A DNA stretch of 64,000 nt from Marinitenerispora sediminis (GCF_003336425.1 NZ_QEIO01000001.1:59759-123758); one strand, 5' to 3'. Shown: positions 52,160-61,348, counted from the stretch's first letter. Numbers and translations are program-made. The notes: generated by a model not told the origin, from the letters alone.

Positions 52160-53560
52160 CTAACGCAGGATCAGCGCGGCGACGCCCAGGAGCGGGAGGC
52201 TGGCCAGCCACAGCGTGGTGGTCATTCCGCTCCACATCTTCATCGCCGCCACACCGGACAGTCCGGTGAACCGGGTGACAACCCAGAAGTAGGAGTCGTT
52301 GAAGTAACTGAACACCATCGAACCCGCGCACGCCGAGAGCACCGCGAGCGTGGGATCCACCCCGGCCGCCTCGATGACGGGCCCGCTCAGCGTCGCCGAG
52401 GTGATGATGGCGACGGTACCCGACCCCTGGGCGACCCGCACGAAGCTGGCGATCAGGAACGGCATCAGGAACATCGGCACCGGCCAGCCGGCCACCGCGT
52501 CGGCGAGCGCGTCCCCGACCCCCGACTGGCGCAGCACCTCGCCGAAGGCGCCGCCGGCACCGGTGATGAAGACGATCATCCCGGCGGAGGCGGCCGCGGC
52601 GGTGAGCCAGCCCACGACGGTGGTGCGGCTGGTGCCGCGCGGCGGGAGCAGGTAGACGGCGATGACCAGGCCGATGAGCAGCGCCACGGCGGGGTTGCCG
52701 GCGAAGGCGAACACGTTCGCGAGCGTGGTGCCTTCGGCGACGGCGCCGGTCACGGTGTTGCCGATGATGAGCACGAGCGGCAGCAGCAGCGGGAGGCTGG
52801 CCCGCCCAGCGCCGATCGGCGGGTCCGGCGGCTCCTCGCCCACGGGGGTGCCGGTGCGCTGGACGACGCCGGCCTGCGCGGTGCCGGGGCCGTCGCCGGC
52901 GGCGGCCTGCCGCTCCTCCTCGGGGACCAGGGTGGGGTCGAGCTGGGACTCCAGGCGCGGGCCGACGATGCGGGCGTAGGCGACGACGACCGGGATCAGC
53001 GGCAGCACGAACAGCAGGCCGGCGGCGATGACGGCACCGAGGTCGGCACCGAGCAGCCCGGCGGCGGCGAGCGGTCCGGGGGTGGGCGGCACCATGTGGT
53101 GGGTGATGGCGAGGCCGCCGGCGAGCGCCAGGGACAGCGTCACGACGGGACGCCCGTACCGTCGGGCCAGCGACCGGGCGAGCGGGTGCAGGATGACGAA
53201 CCCGGAGTCGCAGAACACCGGGACCGACACCACGGCGCCGGTGGCGGTCATCGCGACGTCCTCGCGGCCGCGCCCGGCCAGCCGGACGAACAGCTTGGCG
53301 AGCGCGTCCGCGCCGCCGCTCTCCTCCAGGATCTTGCCGATCATCACGCCCAGCGCGATGACGACGCCGATCCCGCCGAGGGTGTTGCCGAAGCCGGTGG
53401 TGATGTGGCCGATCAGGTCGGTCGGGGACACCCCGGCGACCAGGCCGGTGACCAGGGCACCGGCGAGCAGGCCGACGAACGCGTCGAGCCGCGACCACAG
53501 GATGAGGGCGACCACCGCGGCGACGCCGAGCGCGAGCGCGGCCAGTAACTGGAGATCCAT
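52160..53560 (-). CDS. GntP family permease (gluconate/threonate:H+ symporter)
   Basis: 466 residues from ATG 53560, ending 8 nt before the kinase start. There are about 12 hydrophobic helices. GntP hallmarks include 'FGNTLGGIGVVIALGVMIGK', 'SVPVFCDSGFVILHPLARSL', 'LAITHHMVPPTPGPLAAAG' and the late 'SYFNDSYFWVVTRFTGLSG'. A charged cytoplasmic loop of ~60 residues lies in the middle. The operon context points to uptake of threonate-like acids rather than gluconate. Confidence 0.93.
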   Translation of the reverse strand: MDLQLLAALALGVAAVVALILWSRLDAFVGLLAGALVTGLVAGVSPTDLIGHITTGFGNTLGGIGVVIALGVMIGKILEESGGADALAKLFVRLAGRGREDVAMTATGAVVSVPVFCDSGFVILHPLARSLARRYGRPVVTLSLALAGGLAITHHMVPPTPGPLAAAGLLGADLGAVIAAGLLFVLPLIPVVVAYARIVGPRLESQLDPTLVPEEERQAAAGDGPGTAQAGVVQRTGTPVGEEPPDPPIGAGRASLPLLLPLVLIIGNTVTGAVAEGTTLANVFAFAGNPAVALLIGLVIAVYLLPPRGTSRTTVVGWLTAAAASAGMIVFITGAGGAFGEVLRQSGVGDALADAVAGWPVPMFLMPFLIASFVRVAQGSGTVAIITSATLSGPVIEAAGVDPTLAVLSACAGSMVFSYFNDSYFWVVTRFTGLSGVAAMKMWSGMTTTLWLASLPLLGVAALILR

Positions 53561-53577
53561 ACCGTTGTCCTCGCAGG

Positions 53578-54390
53578 TCAGTCCGGCAGCGGCGCCGGAG
53601 AAGAGGGGGCCTGGCCGGCCGCGACGACGACGGGGGTGCATCGCGGGTCCGCGGCCAGGCGGAGCCGGGCGTCCTCGGGAATCCCGGCGTCGGTGACGAC
53701 GGTGTGCTCGCCGGGGATGAGCGCCCAGTTCGGGTAGGGGTCGGCGCCGATCTTGGTGGAGTCGGCGACGATGACCGCGCGCCGGGCGCGGTTCAGCATG
53801 AGTTCCTTGACGGCGGCGAGCTCCGGGCTCGGGCAGTTGACACCGCGCTCGGGCACCAGCCCGTCGGCGCCGAGGAAGGCGACGTCGGCGGTGATGCGGT
53901 CGAGCACCCCGCGGGTGTGCTCCCCGACGATCGACCCGCGCCGCTGCCGGAGCCGGCCGCCGGTCAGGAGGACGTCCACGCCCTCGGCCTCGCGCAGCGC
54001 CCACAGCGGGCCGAGTCCGTTGGTGACCACCGTGATCCCGGTGCGCTCGGCGAGACGCTCGGCGACGAAGGTGGTGGTGCTGCCGGCGTCGAGCAGGACG
54101 ACGTCGCCCTCCTGGACGAGGTCGGCCGCGTACTCGGCGATCCGGCGCTTGGCCGCGGAGTTGCGCCGGCTCTTCTGGGTCCAGGAGAGCTCCCCGGTGG
54201 CGGGGACGGGGACCGCGCCGCCGTGGGTACGCACGACCTTCCCGGCGCGTTCGAGGTCGGTGAGGCCGCGCCGGACGGTCGACGGGCTGACGTCGAGAGC
54301 TTCGGCGAGGTCCTCGACGCGCTGGATGCCGTCGGTGACGGCGTCGAGCAGCCGCTGGTGGCGCACGGACGCACTCCCTTTCGTGCTCAT
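53578..54390 (-). CDS. DeoR/GlpR family transcriptional regulator of the threonate operon
   Basis: 270 residues from ATG 54390. The N-terminal helix-turn-helix reads 'QRVEDLAEALDVSPSTVRRG' and 'LERAGKVVRTHGGAVPV', the DeoR signature. The sugar-phosphate sensor domain has 'LDAGSTTTFVAERLAERTGI', 'VVTNGL' and 'ADVAFLGADGLVPERGVNCP'. It is the first gene of the operon and probably represses it until a phosphorylated intermediate binds. Confidence 0.93.
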   Translation of the reverse strand: MSTKGSASVRHQRLLDAVTDGIQRVEDLAEALDVSPSTVRRGLTDLERAGKVVRTHGGAVPVPATGELSWTQKSRRNSAAKRRIAEYAADLVQEGDVVLLDAGSTTTFVAERLAERTGITVVTNGLGPLWALREAEGVDVLLTGGRLRQRRGSIVGEHTRGVLDRITADVAFLGADGLVPERGVNCPSPELAAVKELMLNRARRAVIVADSTKIGADPYPNWALIPGEHTVVTDAGIPEDARLRLAADPRCTPVVVAAGQAPSSPAPLPD

Positions 54391-54457
54391 GTCGAGCAGG
54401 TAAGTGGCGACATCATGACCAATTTACGCAGATTTAGCAAGAAGGTAACGTTCCGCC

Positions 54458-54470
54458 GCTCATTATGAGC
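54458..54470. promoter_or_regulatory. Candidate DeoR-type operator upstream of the threonate operon
   Basis: GCTCAT-T-ATGAGC is a perfect inverted repeat with a one-base centre, 68 bp upstream of the regulator's ATG, beside an unusually AT-rich stretch (54410-54450). A half-matching copy (GCTCATGTCGAGC) covers the start codon at 54386. Confidence 0.45.
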
Positions 54471-55180
54471 ACGCTGCGTGACGGCGGACACAGTCGTTCG
54501 TGACTCGTCCGACATGACGGGCGCCGCCGCCGCGGGCGCCGCGCCTCGCGGCCTCGGCGGCTGACCGGCCCGGCCGGCTCCCCGGACGGATGGGGTGGCG
54601 CGCGTCAGCGACGACGTTCCGGCGCACACACGCGAAGGCCGAGCGGCACCGTGCGACCGCGACGGCCCCAGCGGGCGCGGCAGCAACTCTGGACCGGCCA
54701 GCACGTCCTCCGGCCCCCCGCGCACGTCCGCGAGCCGGCGCTTGGGCTCCCGCCGCTGCCCGGCACCGTGCGACCGCGGCGGCCCAGCGGAACCGGCTCA
54801 GCGGTCGCGTCGGTGGGGCCGGGCGGCGCGGATCGGCGCTCCCGGCCACCGACCGGGACCGCCCGCCGCACCACCCTCCGCGGCGCCATGCCCATGTGTC
54901 CCGCACTCTTCGCCGGGCCGGCACTTTCTCGGACCGCCCTGGGGAGGGGCGGACCGGGAAAGTGCCGTGCCTGGTACCGACGGCGCTGGCCGCGCCTCTG
55001 CGGCGGGAGAGGGAGCGGCCGGGCCCGTGCGGGGACCGATCCGCGCGCCGCCGTGCCGGTCCTCGGCGCGTGCTTCCAGCGGACGTTCCTCCCGCACCTC
55101 TGCGGCGAGGATGTCGTCGACCCGCCGGAGCCGTGCCACCGTCGGCCCGCGTAACGCGGGCCGCGGTGCACCGGCGCGGG
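54471..55180. other. Gene-free stretch (710 bp) with repeats and a long hairpin
   Basis: No frame shows a domain. A direct repeat CGGCACCGTGCGACCGCGrCGGCCC recurs near 54645 and 54764. A long hairpin at 54919-54967 is listed separately. Confidence 0.45.
54919..54967. terminator. Long hairpin downstream of the MFS gene
   Basis: CGGCACTTTCTCGGACCGCC pairs with GGCGGACCGGGAAAGTGCCG with a single A/A mismatch and one U·G pair; a small loop separates them. It lies 214 nt beyond the MFS stop, so it may be its terminator, or an unrelated structured element. Confidence 0.5.
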
Positions 55181-56461
55181 TCAGCCCGCGATCCCGGGTG
55201 CCGCGGCGCGGCCGGCCAGGCGCAGCCGCAGGCCCACGCCGGCCAGCGCCGAGGCCGCGCAGAGGGCCAGGACGTAGGCGACCACGCCGTTCCAGCCGAG
55301 CCGGTCGTAGCACACGCCGCCGAGCCAGCCGAACAGGCTGGACCCGACGTAGTAGCCGAGGGTGTACAGCGCCGACGCCTGCGCGCGGACCTCGGGCGCG
55401 GCGCGGTGGCCGACCCAGGCCGAAGCGGTGGTGTGCGCGGCGAAGAATCCGAAGGTCAGGACCACGAGCCCGGGCACTACCGCCGCGAGGGCCCCGGGCA
55501 GCAGGGCGAGCGCCCCGGCCGCCATCACCGCCACGCTCGCCAGCAGCACCGTGTGCCGTCCGGTCCGCTCGATCATCCGGCCGGCGACCGCCGAGCTCAC
55601 CGTGCCGGCGAGGTAGGCGGCGAACAGCAGTGCCACCGCGGCCTGCGGCAGCCCGAAGGGGGCGTCGAGCAGCCGGAAGCCGAGGAAGTTGTACACGGTC
55701 ACGAAGGCGCCCATGAGGAACAGCCCCTGGCAGTACAGGGCGAGCAGACCGGGATCGGTGACGCTCGCCGCCACCCGTCGTGCCAGCCCCGGGCCGCCGT
55801 GTGCGCGCGCCCGCGGCCGGAAGCCCCGCGCCCGGGGGATGGCGGCCAGGAACACCACCAGGGTGACCGCGCCCAGCACGGCGTCGGCGCCGACGCCCCA
55901 GCGCCAGCCGCCCAGGTCGGCGACGGCGCCCGCGACGAGCCGCCCGCTCATCCCGCCGACCGTGTTGCCCGCGATGTAGACGCCGGCCGCCCGCCCGAGG
56001 TGCTCGGGGTGGATCTCCTCGGCGAGGTAGGCCATGGCGACCGCGGGCAGCCCGCCGAGCGCGGCGCCCTGGACAGCGCGCAGCGCGACCAGCGTCGCCA
56101 GGTCGGGCGCGAACGGCGCGACCGCCCCGAGGATGGTGGAGACCGCCAGTGCCACCGTCATGACCCGCACCCGGCCGAACCGGTCGGCGATCCCGCTCCA
56201 GAACAGCACGAAGGCCGCCAGGCCGCCGGTCGCCATGGAGACCGTGAGGGCCACCCGCGCGGCCGAGGCGTCGAAGGTGGCCGCCAGGCCGGGCAGCACC
56301 GCCTGCACGCTGTAGAGCTGGGCGAAGGTGGCGACTCCGGCCGCGGTCATGGCCACCACGATGCGGCGGTGCCCGGACGTGCCCGCGCGGTGGCCGCGCC
56401 ACGGTCGGCCGCGGTCGGTGTGGGCGGTGTCGGTCAGCTCGGCGGCGCGGGTCTCACTCAC
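55181..56461 (-). CDS. MFS transporter
   Basis: 426 residues from GTG 56461, with a basic N-tail and 12 predicted membrane helices. The loop 2-3 motif 'WSGIADRFGRVRVMTVALA' and the helix 5 region 'YIAGNTVGGMSGRLVAGAVA' match the YnfM/AraJ-like drug exporter branch. It is divergent from a LysR regulator, separated by only 70 bp containing two dyads. An efflux pump whose expression is set by that regulator is the simplest reading. The substrate is unknown. Confidence 0.9.
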   Translation of the reverse strand: MSETRAAELTDTAHTDRGRPWRGHRAGTSGHRRIVVAMTAAGVATFAQLYSVQAVLPGLAATFDASAARVALTVSMATGGLAAFVLFWSGIADRFGRVRVMTVALAVSTILGAVAPFAPDLATLVALRAVQGAALGGLPAVAMAYLAEEIHPEHLGRAAGVYIAGNTVGGMSGRLVAGAVADLGGWRWGVGADAVLGAVTLVVFLAAIPRARGFRPRARAHGGPGLARRVAASVTDPGLLALYCQGLFLMGAFVTVYNFLGFRLLDAPFGLPQAAVALLFAAYLAGTVSSAVAGRMIERTGRHTVLLASVAVMAAGALALLPGALAAVVPGLVVLTFGFFAAHTTASAWVGHRAAPEVRAQASALYTLGYYVGSSLFGWLGGVCYDRLGWNGVVAYVLALCAASALAGVGLRLRLAGRAAAPGIAG

Positions 56462-56488
56462 CCCACCGAAGCTAGGCAGCGCGGTTCG

Positions 56489-56509
56489 ATACGTCTAATA
56501 CATGCGTAT
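56489..56509. promoter_or_regulatory. LysR-type box in the MFS/LysR divergent promoter
   Basis: ATACG-N11-CGTAT is a perfect dyad matching the T-N11-A form of LysR binding sites. It is centred in the 70-bp gap between the divergent genes. Confidence 0.6.
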
Positions 56510-56511
56510 CC

Positions 56512-56541
56512 GATGTTCCATACTGTTCTGCATGGAACATC
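56512..56541. promoter_or_regulatory. Second dyad overlapping the LysR start codon
   Basis: GATGTTCCAT and ATGGAACATC are perfect 10-bp arms with a 10-nt spacer. The right arm includes the ATG of the regulator, suggesting autorepression or an mRNA hairpin hiding the start. Confidence 0.6.
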
Positions 56542-57461
56542 AGGAACTGGAGCGGTTGGTGCACGTCCTGGCGCCGCGGCTGCGCACCTTCCGCGCGGTG
56601 GCCCAGGGCGAGCACGTGACGCAGGCCGCCGACGAGCTCGGCCTCCCCCAGCCCACCGTGAGCCGCTCGCTGGCCCGGCTCCAGGAGGAGCTGGGCGTCG
56701 AACTGCTGGAGCGCACCGGCCGCGGCGTCCGGCTGACGCGAGCGGGACGGGTGCTGCTGCCGCACGTTCGGCGGGCGCTGGACGTCCTGGGCGAGGGGGT
56801 CGCGGAGCTGATGGACGCCTCGTCCGGCCAGGTGGGGCTGACCTTCCTGCCGACCCTGGGGGCGGAGGTGGTGCCGTCGCTGATCCGGGAGTTCCGGGCC
56901 GCCCACCCCGACGTCCGCTTCACCCTGATCCAGGACGTGTGGGTCACGGCGGTCCGCCACCTGCGCGACGGCTCGGTGGACCTCGCGCTGACCTCCCCGC
57001 TGCCGAGCGAGCCGGGGCTGCGGTCGCGTGTGCTGCACACCCAGCCGCTGCGGCTCGTGGTGCCCGACCACCACCGCCTGGCCGGCCGCCGGCGGGTCCG
57101 CTTCGAGGTGGTCGCCGACGAGGACCTGATCGCGCTGAAGCCCGGGCGCGGCATCCGGCACCTGACCGACGAGCTGTGCCACCGCGCCGGCTTCATCCCC
57201 CGGGTCGCCTTCGAGGGGGACGACACCGCTACCGCGCGCGGCCTGGTGGCCGCCGGCCTCGGGATCTCGGTGCTGCCCGCCCAGCCGCACGGGGCGCTGC
57301 CCGGCACGGCGGAGCTCGTCATCGCCGACCCCGGCGCGTACCGCAGCGTCGGCGTGGTGTGGCGGACGGCGCAGTACGAGCCGCCGGCGGTGGCGTCGTT
57401 CCGCTCCTTCGTGCTCTCGGAGGGTCCGCGCCTGGTGGCGGAGGGGCTGGGGCGCGCCTGA
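56532..57461 (+). CDS. LysR family transcriptional regulator
   Basis: 309 residues from ATG 56532 (an ATG 30 nt earlier would add ten residues without a ribosome site). The winged helix is 'FRAVAQGEHVTQAADELGLP' with QPTVSRSLARLQEELG; the effector domain begins 'GQVGLTFLPTLGAEVVPSLI' and ends 'YEPPAVASFRSFVLSEGPRL'. The length is standard. It is divergent from the MFS gene and most likely controls it together with its own expression. Confidence 0.93.
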   Translation: MEHQELERLVHVLAPRLRTFRAVAQGEHVTQAADELGLPQPTVSRSLARLQEELGVELLERTGRGVRLTRAGRVLLPHVRRALDVLGEGVAELMDASSGQVGLTFLPTLGAEVVPSLIREFRAAHPDVRFTLIQDVWVTAVRHLRDGSVDLALTSPLPSEPGLRSRVLHTQPLRLVVPDHHRLAGRRRVRFEVVADEDLIALKPGRGIRHLTDELCHRAGFIPRVAFEGDDTATARGLVAAGLGISVLPAQPHGALPGTAELVIADPGAYRSVGVVWRTAQYEPPAVASFRSFVLSEGPRLVAEGLGRA

Positions 57462-57482
57462 ACGGGGGCCGGGCGGGCGCGC

Positions 57483-58565
57483 TCAGCGCCGCGCCGGCTC
57501 CACACGCACCACGCGCCGGGTCCGGGCGCTCTCGGCGGCCGCCTCGATCACCTCCAGGCCGTGGATCACCTCGTGCGGCTCCACCGGGAGCGGCTCGCCC
57601 TCGGCGACGGCGTCGCGGACGGCCGCGTAGAACGCGGGGTAGTCGCCGCGCTCACTCGGTACCGGTGCGAGGTCGCCGTCCGCGCCCAGCAGGCCCCATC
57701 GGTCCTTCGGCTCCTCGCCCCAGTCCGCGCCGGACGGGTCGTCGCCCCGCGCCAGCCGTTCCTCCTGGCTGTCCAGGCCGTGCACGGTGAACGCGCCGCG
57801 GTCGCCCAGCAGGCGCAGCCGGGGGCCGAGCTGGGCGACGAGCGCGCCCGCCCACAGGTGGGAGCGCACGCCGGAGGCGTGGGTGAGGGCGACGAAGACG
57901 TCGTCCTCGGTGCGCACGCCCTCCCGTCGGGCGTCCAGTTCGGCGTAGACCTCGGCGACGGGGCCGAACAGGATGATCGCCTGGTCGACCAGGTGCGAGC
58001 CCAGATCGTAGAGCAGGCCCGCGCCCCGGTTCCGCTCGCCGCGGTCCCGCCAGGTGTGCTTGGCCTCCGGGCGCCAGCGGTCGAACCGGGACTCGAAGCG
58101 GTGCACCCGTCCGAGCGCGCCCTCGTCCACCAGCCGCAGCGCGGTGAGGAAGTCGCTGTCCCAGCGCCGGTTGTGGAACGCGCTGAGGACGAGGCCGCGC
58201 CGCTCGGCCTCCGCCACCAGGTCGCGGGCGTCGGCGGCGGTCAGCGCGAACGGCTTGTCGACCACCGCGGAGAGTCCGGCCGCGAGCGCGGCCCGCGCCA
58301 GCGGAACGTGGCTGTCGTTGGGCGTCGTGACGACCACGAGGTCGAACTCGGCCGCGCGCCGCCACACGTCCTCGACCGCGCCGATCACCTCGGCGTCCGG
58401 ATGGCGTCGCCGGACCTCGGCCGCCCGCTCGGGATCGCCGGTGACCACGGCGGCGAGCCGGAGCCCTGGAGTCGCCGCGACCAGCGGCGCGTGGAAGACC
58501 GCGCCGCCCTTTCCGTAGCCGATGAGCGCGACCCGCAGGTCCGGTCCCGGTGCAGAAGTGGTCAT
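57483..58565 (-). CDS. Gfo/Idh/MocA family oxidoreductase
   Basis: 360 residues from ATG 58565; the frame is open further upstream but reads Arg/Pro-rich. The Rossmann opening 'RVALIGYGKGGAVFHAPLVA' and 'VVVTTPNDSHVPLARAALAA' lead to the family's 'VVDKPFALTAADARDLV' (EKP-type Lys). 'GLLYDLGSHLVDQAIILFG' supplies the catalytic Asp/His helix. It uses NAD(P) to oxidise or reduce a sugar or polyol such as scyllo-inositol. No sugar gene cluster is beside it, so the substrate stays open. Confidence 0.92.
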   Translation of the reverse strand: MTTSAPGPDLRVALIGYGKGGAVFHAPLVAATPGLRLAAVVTGDPERAAEVRRRHPDAEVIGAVEDVWRRAAEFDLVVVTTPNDSHVPLARAALAAGLSAVVDKPFALTAADARDLVAEAERRGLVLSAFHNRRWDSDFLTALRLVDEGALGRVHRFESRFDRWRPEAKHTWRDRGERNRGAGLLYDLGSHLVDQAIILFGPVAEVYAELDARREGVRTEDDVFVALTHASGVRSHLWAGALVAQLGPRLRLLGDRGAFTVHGLDSQEERLARGDDPSGADWGEEPKDRWGLLGADGDLAPVPSERGDYPAFYAAVRDAVAEGEPLPVEPHEVIHGLEVIEAAAESARTRRVVRVEPARR

Positions 58566-58911
58566 GCCACGGATTATCCCGTCCGGCCCGCCGGCCCGGA
58601 TCCGGGGGCCGCTCGAACGCGCCTCCCGGGCGCCGGCGGTCTGCGGACGTCCCTTCGGCGGGCCGGACCTGCCGCCTACCGTGATCGGCGGCCCGGGTGG
58701 CGCATCGGTAAGGCCGCACCAGCCGACCCGAGCCATGCGGCGGCGAGAGGCGCGATCGAAAGTCCGTGGCGAGGGCGGATCCGGTCACCCCCGCGACAGA
58801 GGCGGGCACGTCTGGTCCTGGTGGCGCGCGCCGCGCGTATCCGGTCGCGGAGTCCGACACGGGCGCCCGAGCCCCATGCGGAACCGCGTCCTCGGCCTGA
58901 CGGCTTCGGTG
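58566..58911. other. Gene-free stretch between kinase and oxidoreductase genes
   Basis: 346 bp without recognisable coding sequence, hairpin of note, or promoter boxes. Confidence 0.4.
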
Positions 58912-60957
58912 CTAGCCGACGTCCCACAGCCGCACGGCGCCGTCGCTGTGGCCGGTGGCGAGCGTGCTGCCGTCCGGGCTGAACCCCACCGACACCACCC
59001 GTTCCTCACCGGGGAACGTGGCGGTCTCCTCCCACGTGCCGGTCTCCCGCAGCCGCACGGTTCCGTCGTCGTGGCCGGTGGCGAGCGTGCTGCCGTCCGG
59101 GCTGAACGCCAGCGCCCTCCCCGGTTCGCCAGCCGTCAGCGTGGCCGTCTCCTCCCCGGTGCCGGTGTCCCACAGCCGCACGGCGCCCGCGCTGCACGCG
59201 GCGATCACGGTGCCGTCCGGGCTGAACGCCACCGCGTCCACCGTGGAGTCGTGCTCGGTGAGGGTGCCGGCCTCGTCGCCGGTGCTGGTGTCCCACAGCC
59301 GGAGGGCCCCGCCATCGCTGCCGTCCACCACGCCGGCCGTGTCGACCGCCGTGCCGGCGGCGAGCGTGCTGCCGTCCGGGCTGAACGCCACCGAGGTCAC
59401 GTAGTCGGCGGGCCCGGGAAGGTCGGCGGTCTCCTCCCCGGCGTCGGCGTCCCACAGCCGCGCCCCGACCGCCTCGCCGGTGGCGAGCGTGCTGCCGTCC
59501 GGGCTGAACGCCACCGAGGTGATCCACTCGGTATCGCCGAGGGTGGCGGTCTCTTCCCAGGTGCCGGTGTCCCACAGCTGGAGCGACTGGTGGCCGGTGG
59601 CGAGTGTGGTGCCGTCGGGACTGAACGCCACGACCGTGGAGCTCATGGTCAGCGGGGTGTCGTCCTCGATGAGGGTGGCGGTCTCCTCCCAGGTGCCGGT
59701 GTCCCACAGCCGCACGGAGAAGTGCTCGTCGCTGGTGGCGAGGGTGCTGCCGTCCGGGCTGAACACCACCGAGTTCACCGGATCTTCGTGCCCGGTGAGG
59801 GTGGCGGCGGGTTCGGGGGGCTCGGCGGCGGTATCGGACTGGTCGCCGTCGCCTTCGCCCCGCAGGGCGACGACAGCGGGGACGGCGGTGGTGATCACCA
59901 CGAGGGCGGTGGCGGCGAGCCAGATCCATTTCCTCCGCGGTCCGCGGGGGGCGTCGGCCGGCTCCGGGGGCGCGGCGCGCGGCGGGGCGGCACCCGTGAT
60001 GGATTCGGTGGGTTCGACGAAGGTCGGGGCGGGACGCTGCCTGGTGGATGCGCCGGCTTCGACGAAGGTCGGGGGCGGGGGCTGCGTGGTCCGTTCGGAC
60101 CCGTCGGCGCCGGCAGGTGGCCGGGTGCTGCCGGGTGGCGGCGCGGCGGCGTGGGCACTGGGGGCGCTGAAGCGGGTGAGGACCGCCTCGGGGGCGGGCC
60201 GCCGCTCCGGAACGTGGTTCCAGCACTCGGTGATCAGCGCGCGGATGGCGGGATCGATGGGGCCGGGGTCGGGGGGCGGGCCGATGAGGCGGCGGATCGT
60301 CACGGCCATGGAGTCCCCGTTGAAGGGGTTCACGCCGGTCGCGGCGTAGGCGAGGACGGTGCCGAGGGAGAACATGTCCGAGGCCGGACCGACGTGGGAG
60401 TTCTCGGTCTGTTCGGGCGACATGTAGGGCAGGGTGCCGAAGACCGCCTCGTGGGTGGTCAGGCTCTCGGAGTCCAGCGGCCGGGCGATACCGAAGTCGA
60501 TGATGCGGGGCCCGTCATCGCTGAGGATGATGTTTCCCGGTTTGAGGTCACGGTGGACCAGCCCGCGGTCGTGCACTGCCTTGAGTCCCTCGGCCAGTCC
60601 GACGGTCAACGCGTACAGGGCCGGAGGCCTGATGGGGCCGTGGTCGCGGACCCGCTGGAAGAGCGTGGGACCGGGGATGTAGGCGGTGGCGACCCATGCG
60701 GGATCGCCCTCCGGGTCGGCGTCGACGACCGGGGCGGTGTGGAACCCTCCCACCCGGCGGGCGGCCTCGACCTCTCGGGCGAATCGGGCGCGGAAGTCGC
60801 CCTCCCGGACCAGGGTGGAGCGGATGACCTTGATGGCGACGTAACGTCCGGAAGGCGTGGTGGCGAGGTAGACCCGGCCCATGCCGCCCTCGCCCAGGCG
60901 GTGGGTGAGCAGGTAGCCACCGATGCGCGCGGGATCGGACGGCTCCAGCGGCTCCAC
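58912..60957 (-). CDS. Membrane serine/threonine kinase with extracytoplasmic WD40 propeller
   Basis: 681 residues from ATG 60957. The Pkn2-type kinase domain (about 10-265) is complete: 'LGEGGMGRVYLATTPSGRYV' with AIKV Lys, 'HDRGLVHRDLKPGNIILSDD', 'IIDFGIARPL' and 'GTLPYMSPEQ'. A Pro/Thr-rich juxtamembrane region contains two near-identical PPTFVE/APTFVE segments. One membrane helix (344-365, 'WIWLAATALVVITTAVPAVV') is followed by seven WD40 blades to the end, with repeats of 'VAFSPDGSTLATG' and 'VRLWDTGTWEETATL'. The blades probably sense a ligand outside the cell. Blade DNA sequences are nearly identical. Confidence 0.92.
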   Translation of the reverse strand: MEPLEPSDPARIGGYLLTHRLGEGGMGRVYLATTPSGRYVAIKVIRSTLVREGDFRARFAREVEAARRVGGFHTAPVVDADPEGDPAWVATAYIPGPTLFQRVRDHGPIRPPALYALTVGLAEGLKAVHDRGLVHRDLKPGNIILSDDGPRIIDFGIARPLDSESLTTHEAVFGTLPYMSPEQTENSHVGPASDMFSLGTVLAYAATGVNPFNGDSMAVTIRRLIGPPPDPGPIDPAIRALITECWNHVPERRPAPEAVLTRFSAPSAHAAAPPPGSTRPPAGADGSERTTQPPPPTFVEAGASTRQRPAPTFVEPTESITGAAPPRAAPPEPADAPRGPRRKWIWLAATALVVITTAVPAVVALRGEGDGDQSDTAAEPPEPAATLTGHEDPVNSVVFSPDGSTLATSDEHFSVRLWDTGTWEETATLIEDDTPLTMSSTVVAFSPDGTTLATGHQSLQLWDTGTWEETATLGDTEWITSVAFSPDGSTLATGEAVGARLWDADAGEETADLPGPADYVTSVAFSPDGSTLAAGTAVDTAGVVDGSDGGALRLWDTSTGDEAGTLTEHDSTVDAVAFSPDGTVIAACSAGAVRLWDTGTGEETATLTAGEPGRALAFSPDGSTLATGHDDGTVRLRETGTWEETATFPGEERVVSVGFSPDGSTLATGHSDGAVRLWDVG
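58918..59800 (-). repeat. WD40-coding tandem repeats in the kinase gene
   Basis: A core such as CACCGAGGTG...CTGCCGTCCGGGCTGAACGCCACC (plus strand) recurs six to seven times at roughly 120-150-bp spacing. Identity between blades at the DNA level is high, so gene conversion or slippage could change the blade number. Confidence 0.7.
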
Positions 60958-61348
60958 CCGTCAGTCTCCCTCCACGGCGCCCGGAACGGGTCCGGGGCGC
61001 AGACCGTCCCACCGCTCGGCGGGGCGCCCTCATCGTAGCCACAGCGGATTCCGGCACGCACGACATGTCACCGGATCGCAACCGATCACCCGAACCTCCG
61101 GGGGAGGTGGCGGTGTCCCGCCCCGGCAGCTGTCCGGTGGCCCGAGGCGTCCGGCGTTCCGCGGCCCGCATTCCGCACCCTCCAGGACGGACGGCGCTCC
61201 GAGACCAGCCCCACGTCCGGCGCCGCACCGGCGGCCATTCGGTCTGCGGGGCCCCGGCACACGCATGGGGCCGCCGGCTCCCCGAGCCGGCGGCCCCATG
61301 CTCCGAGACGCCCAGATGGCCGCTCTCGTCGTCCCTCGTCGCCCCTCG
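60958..61348. other. Intergenic region between lon and kinase genes
   Basis: 391 bp without a supported gene. It contains the lon terminator (61264-61300) and the kinase promoter region; I see no clear -35/-10 pair. Confidence 0.45.
61264..61300 (-). terminator. lon terminator, 16-bp perfect stem
   Basis: CATGGGGCCGCCGGCT and AGCCGGCGGCCCCATG are perfect arms around CCCCG, 48 nt beyond the lon stop. Confidence 0.87.

Noticed and set aside
58522..61038. 838-codon plus-strand frame opposite the kinase
   Set aside because: The repeats in it mirror the WD40 DNA repeats; not a separate repeat protein.
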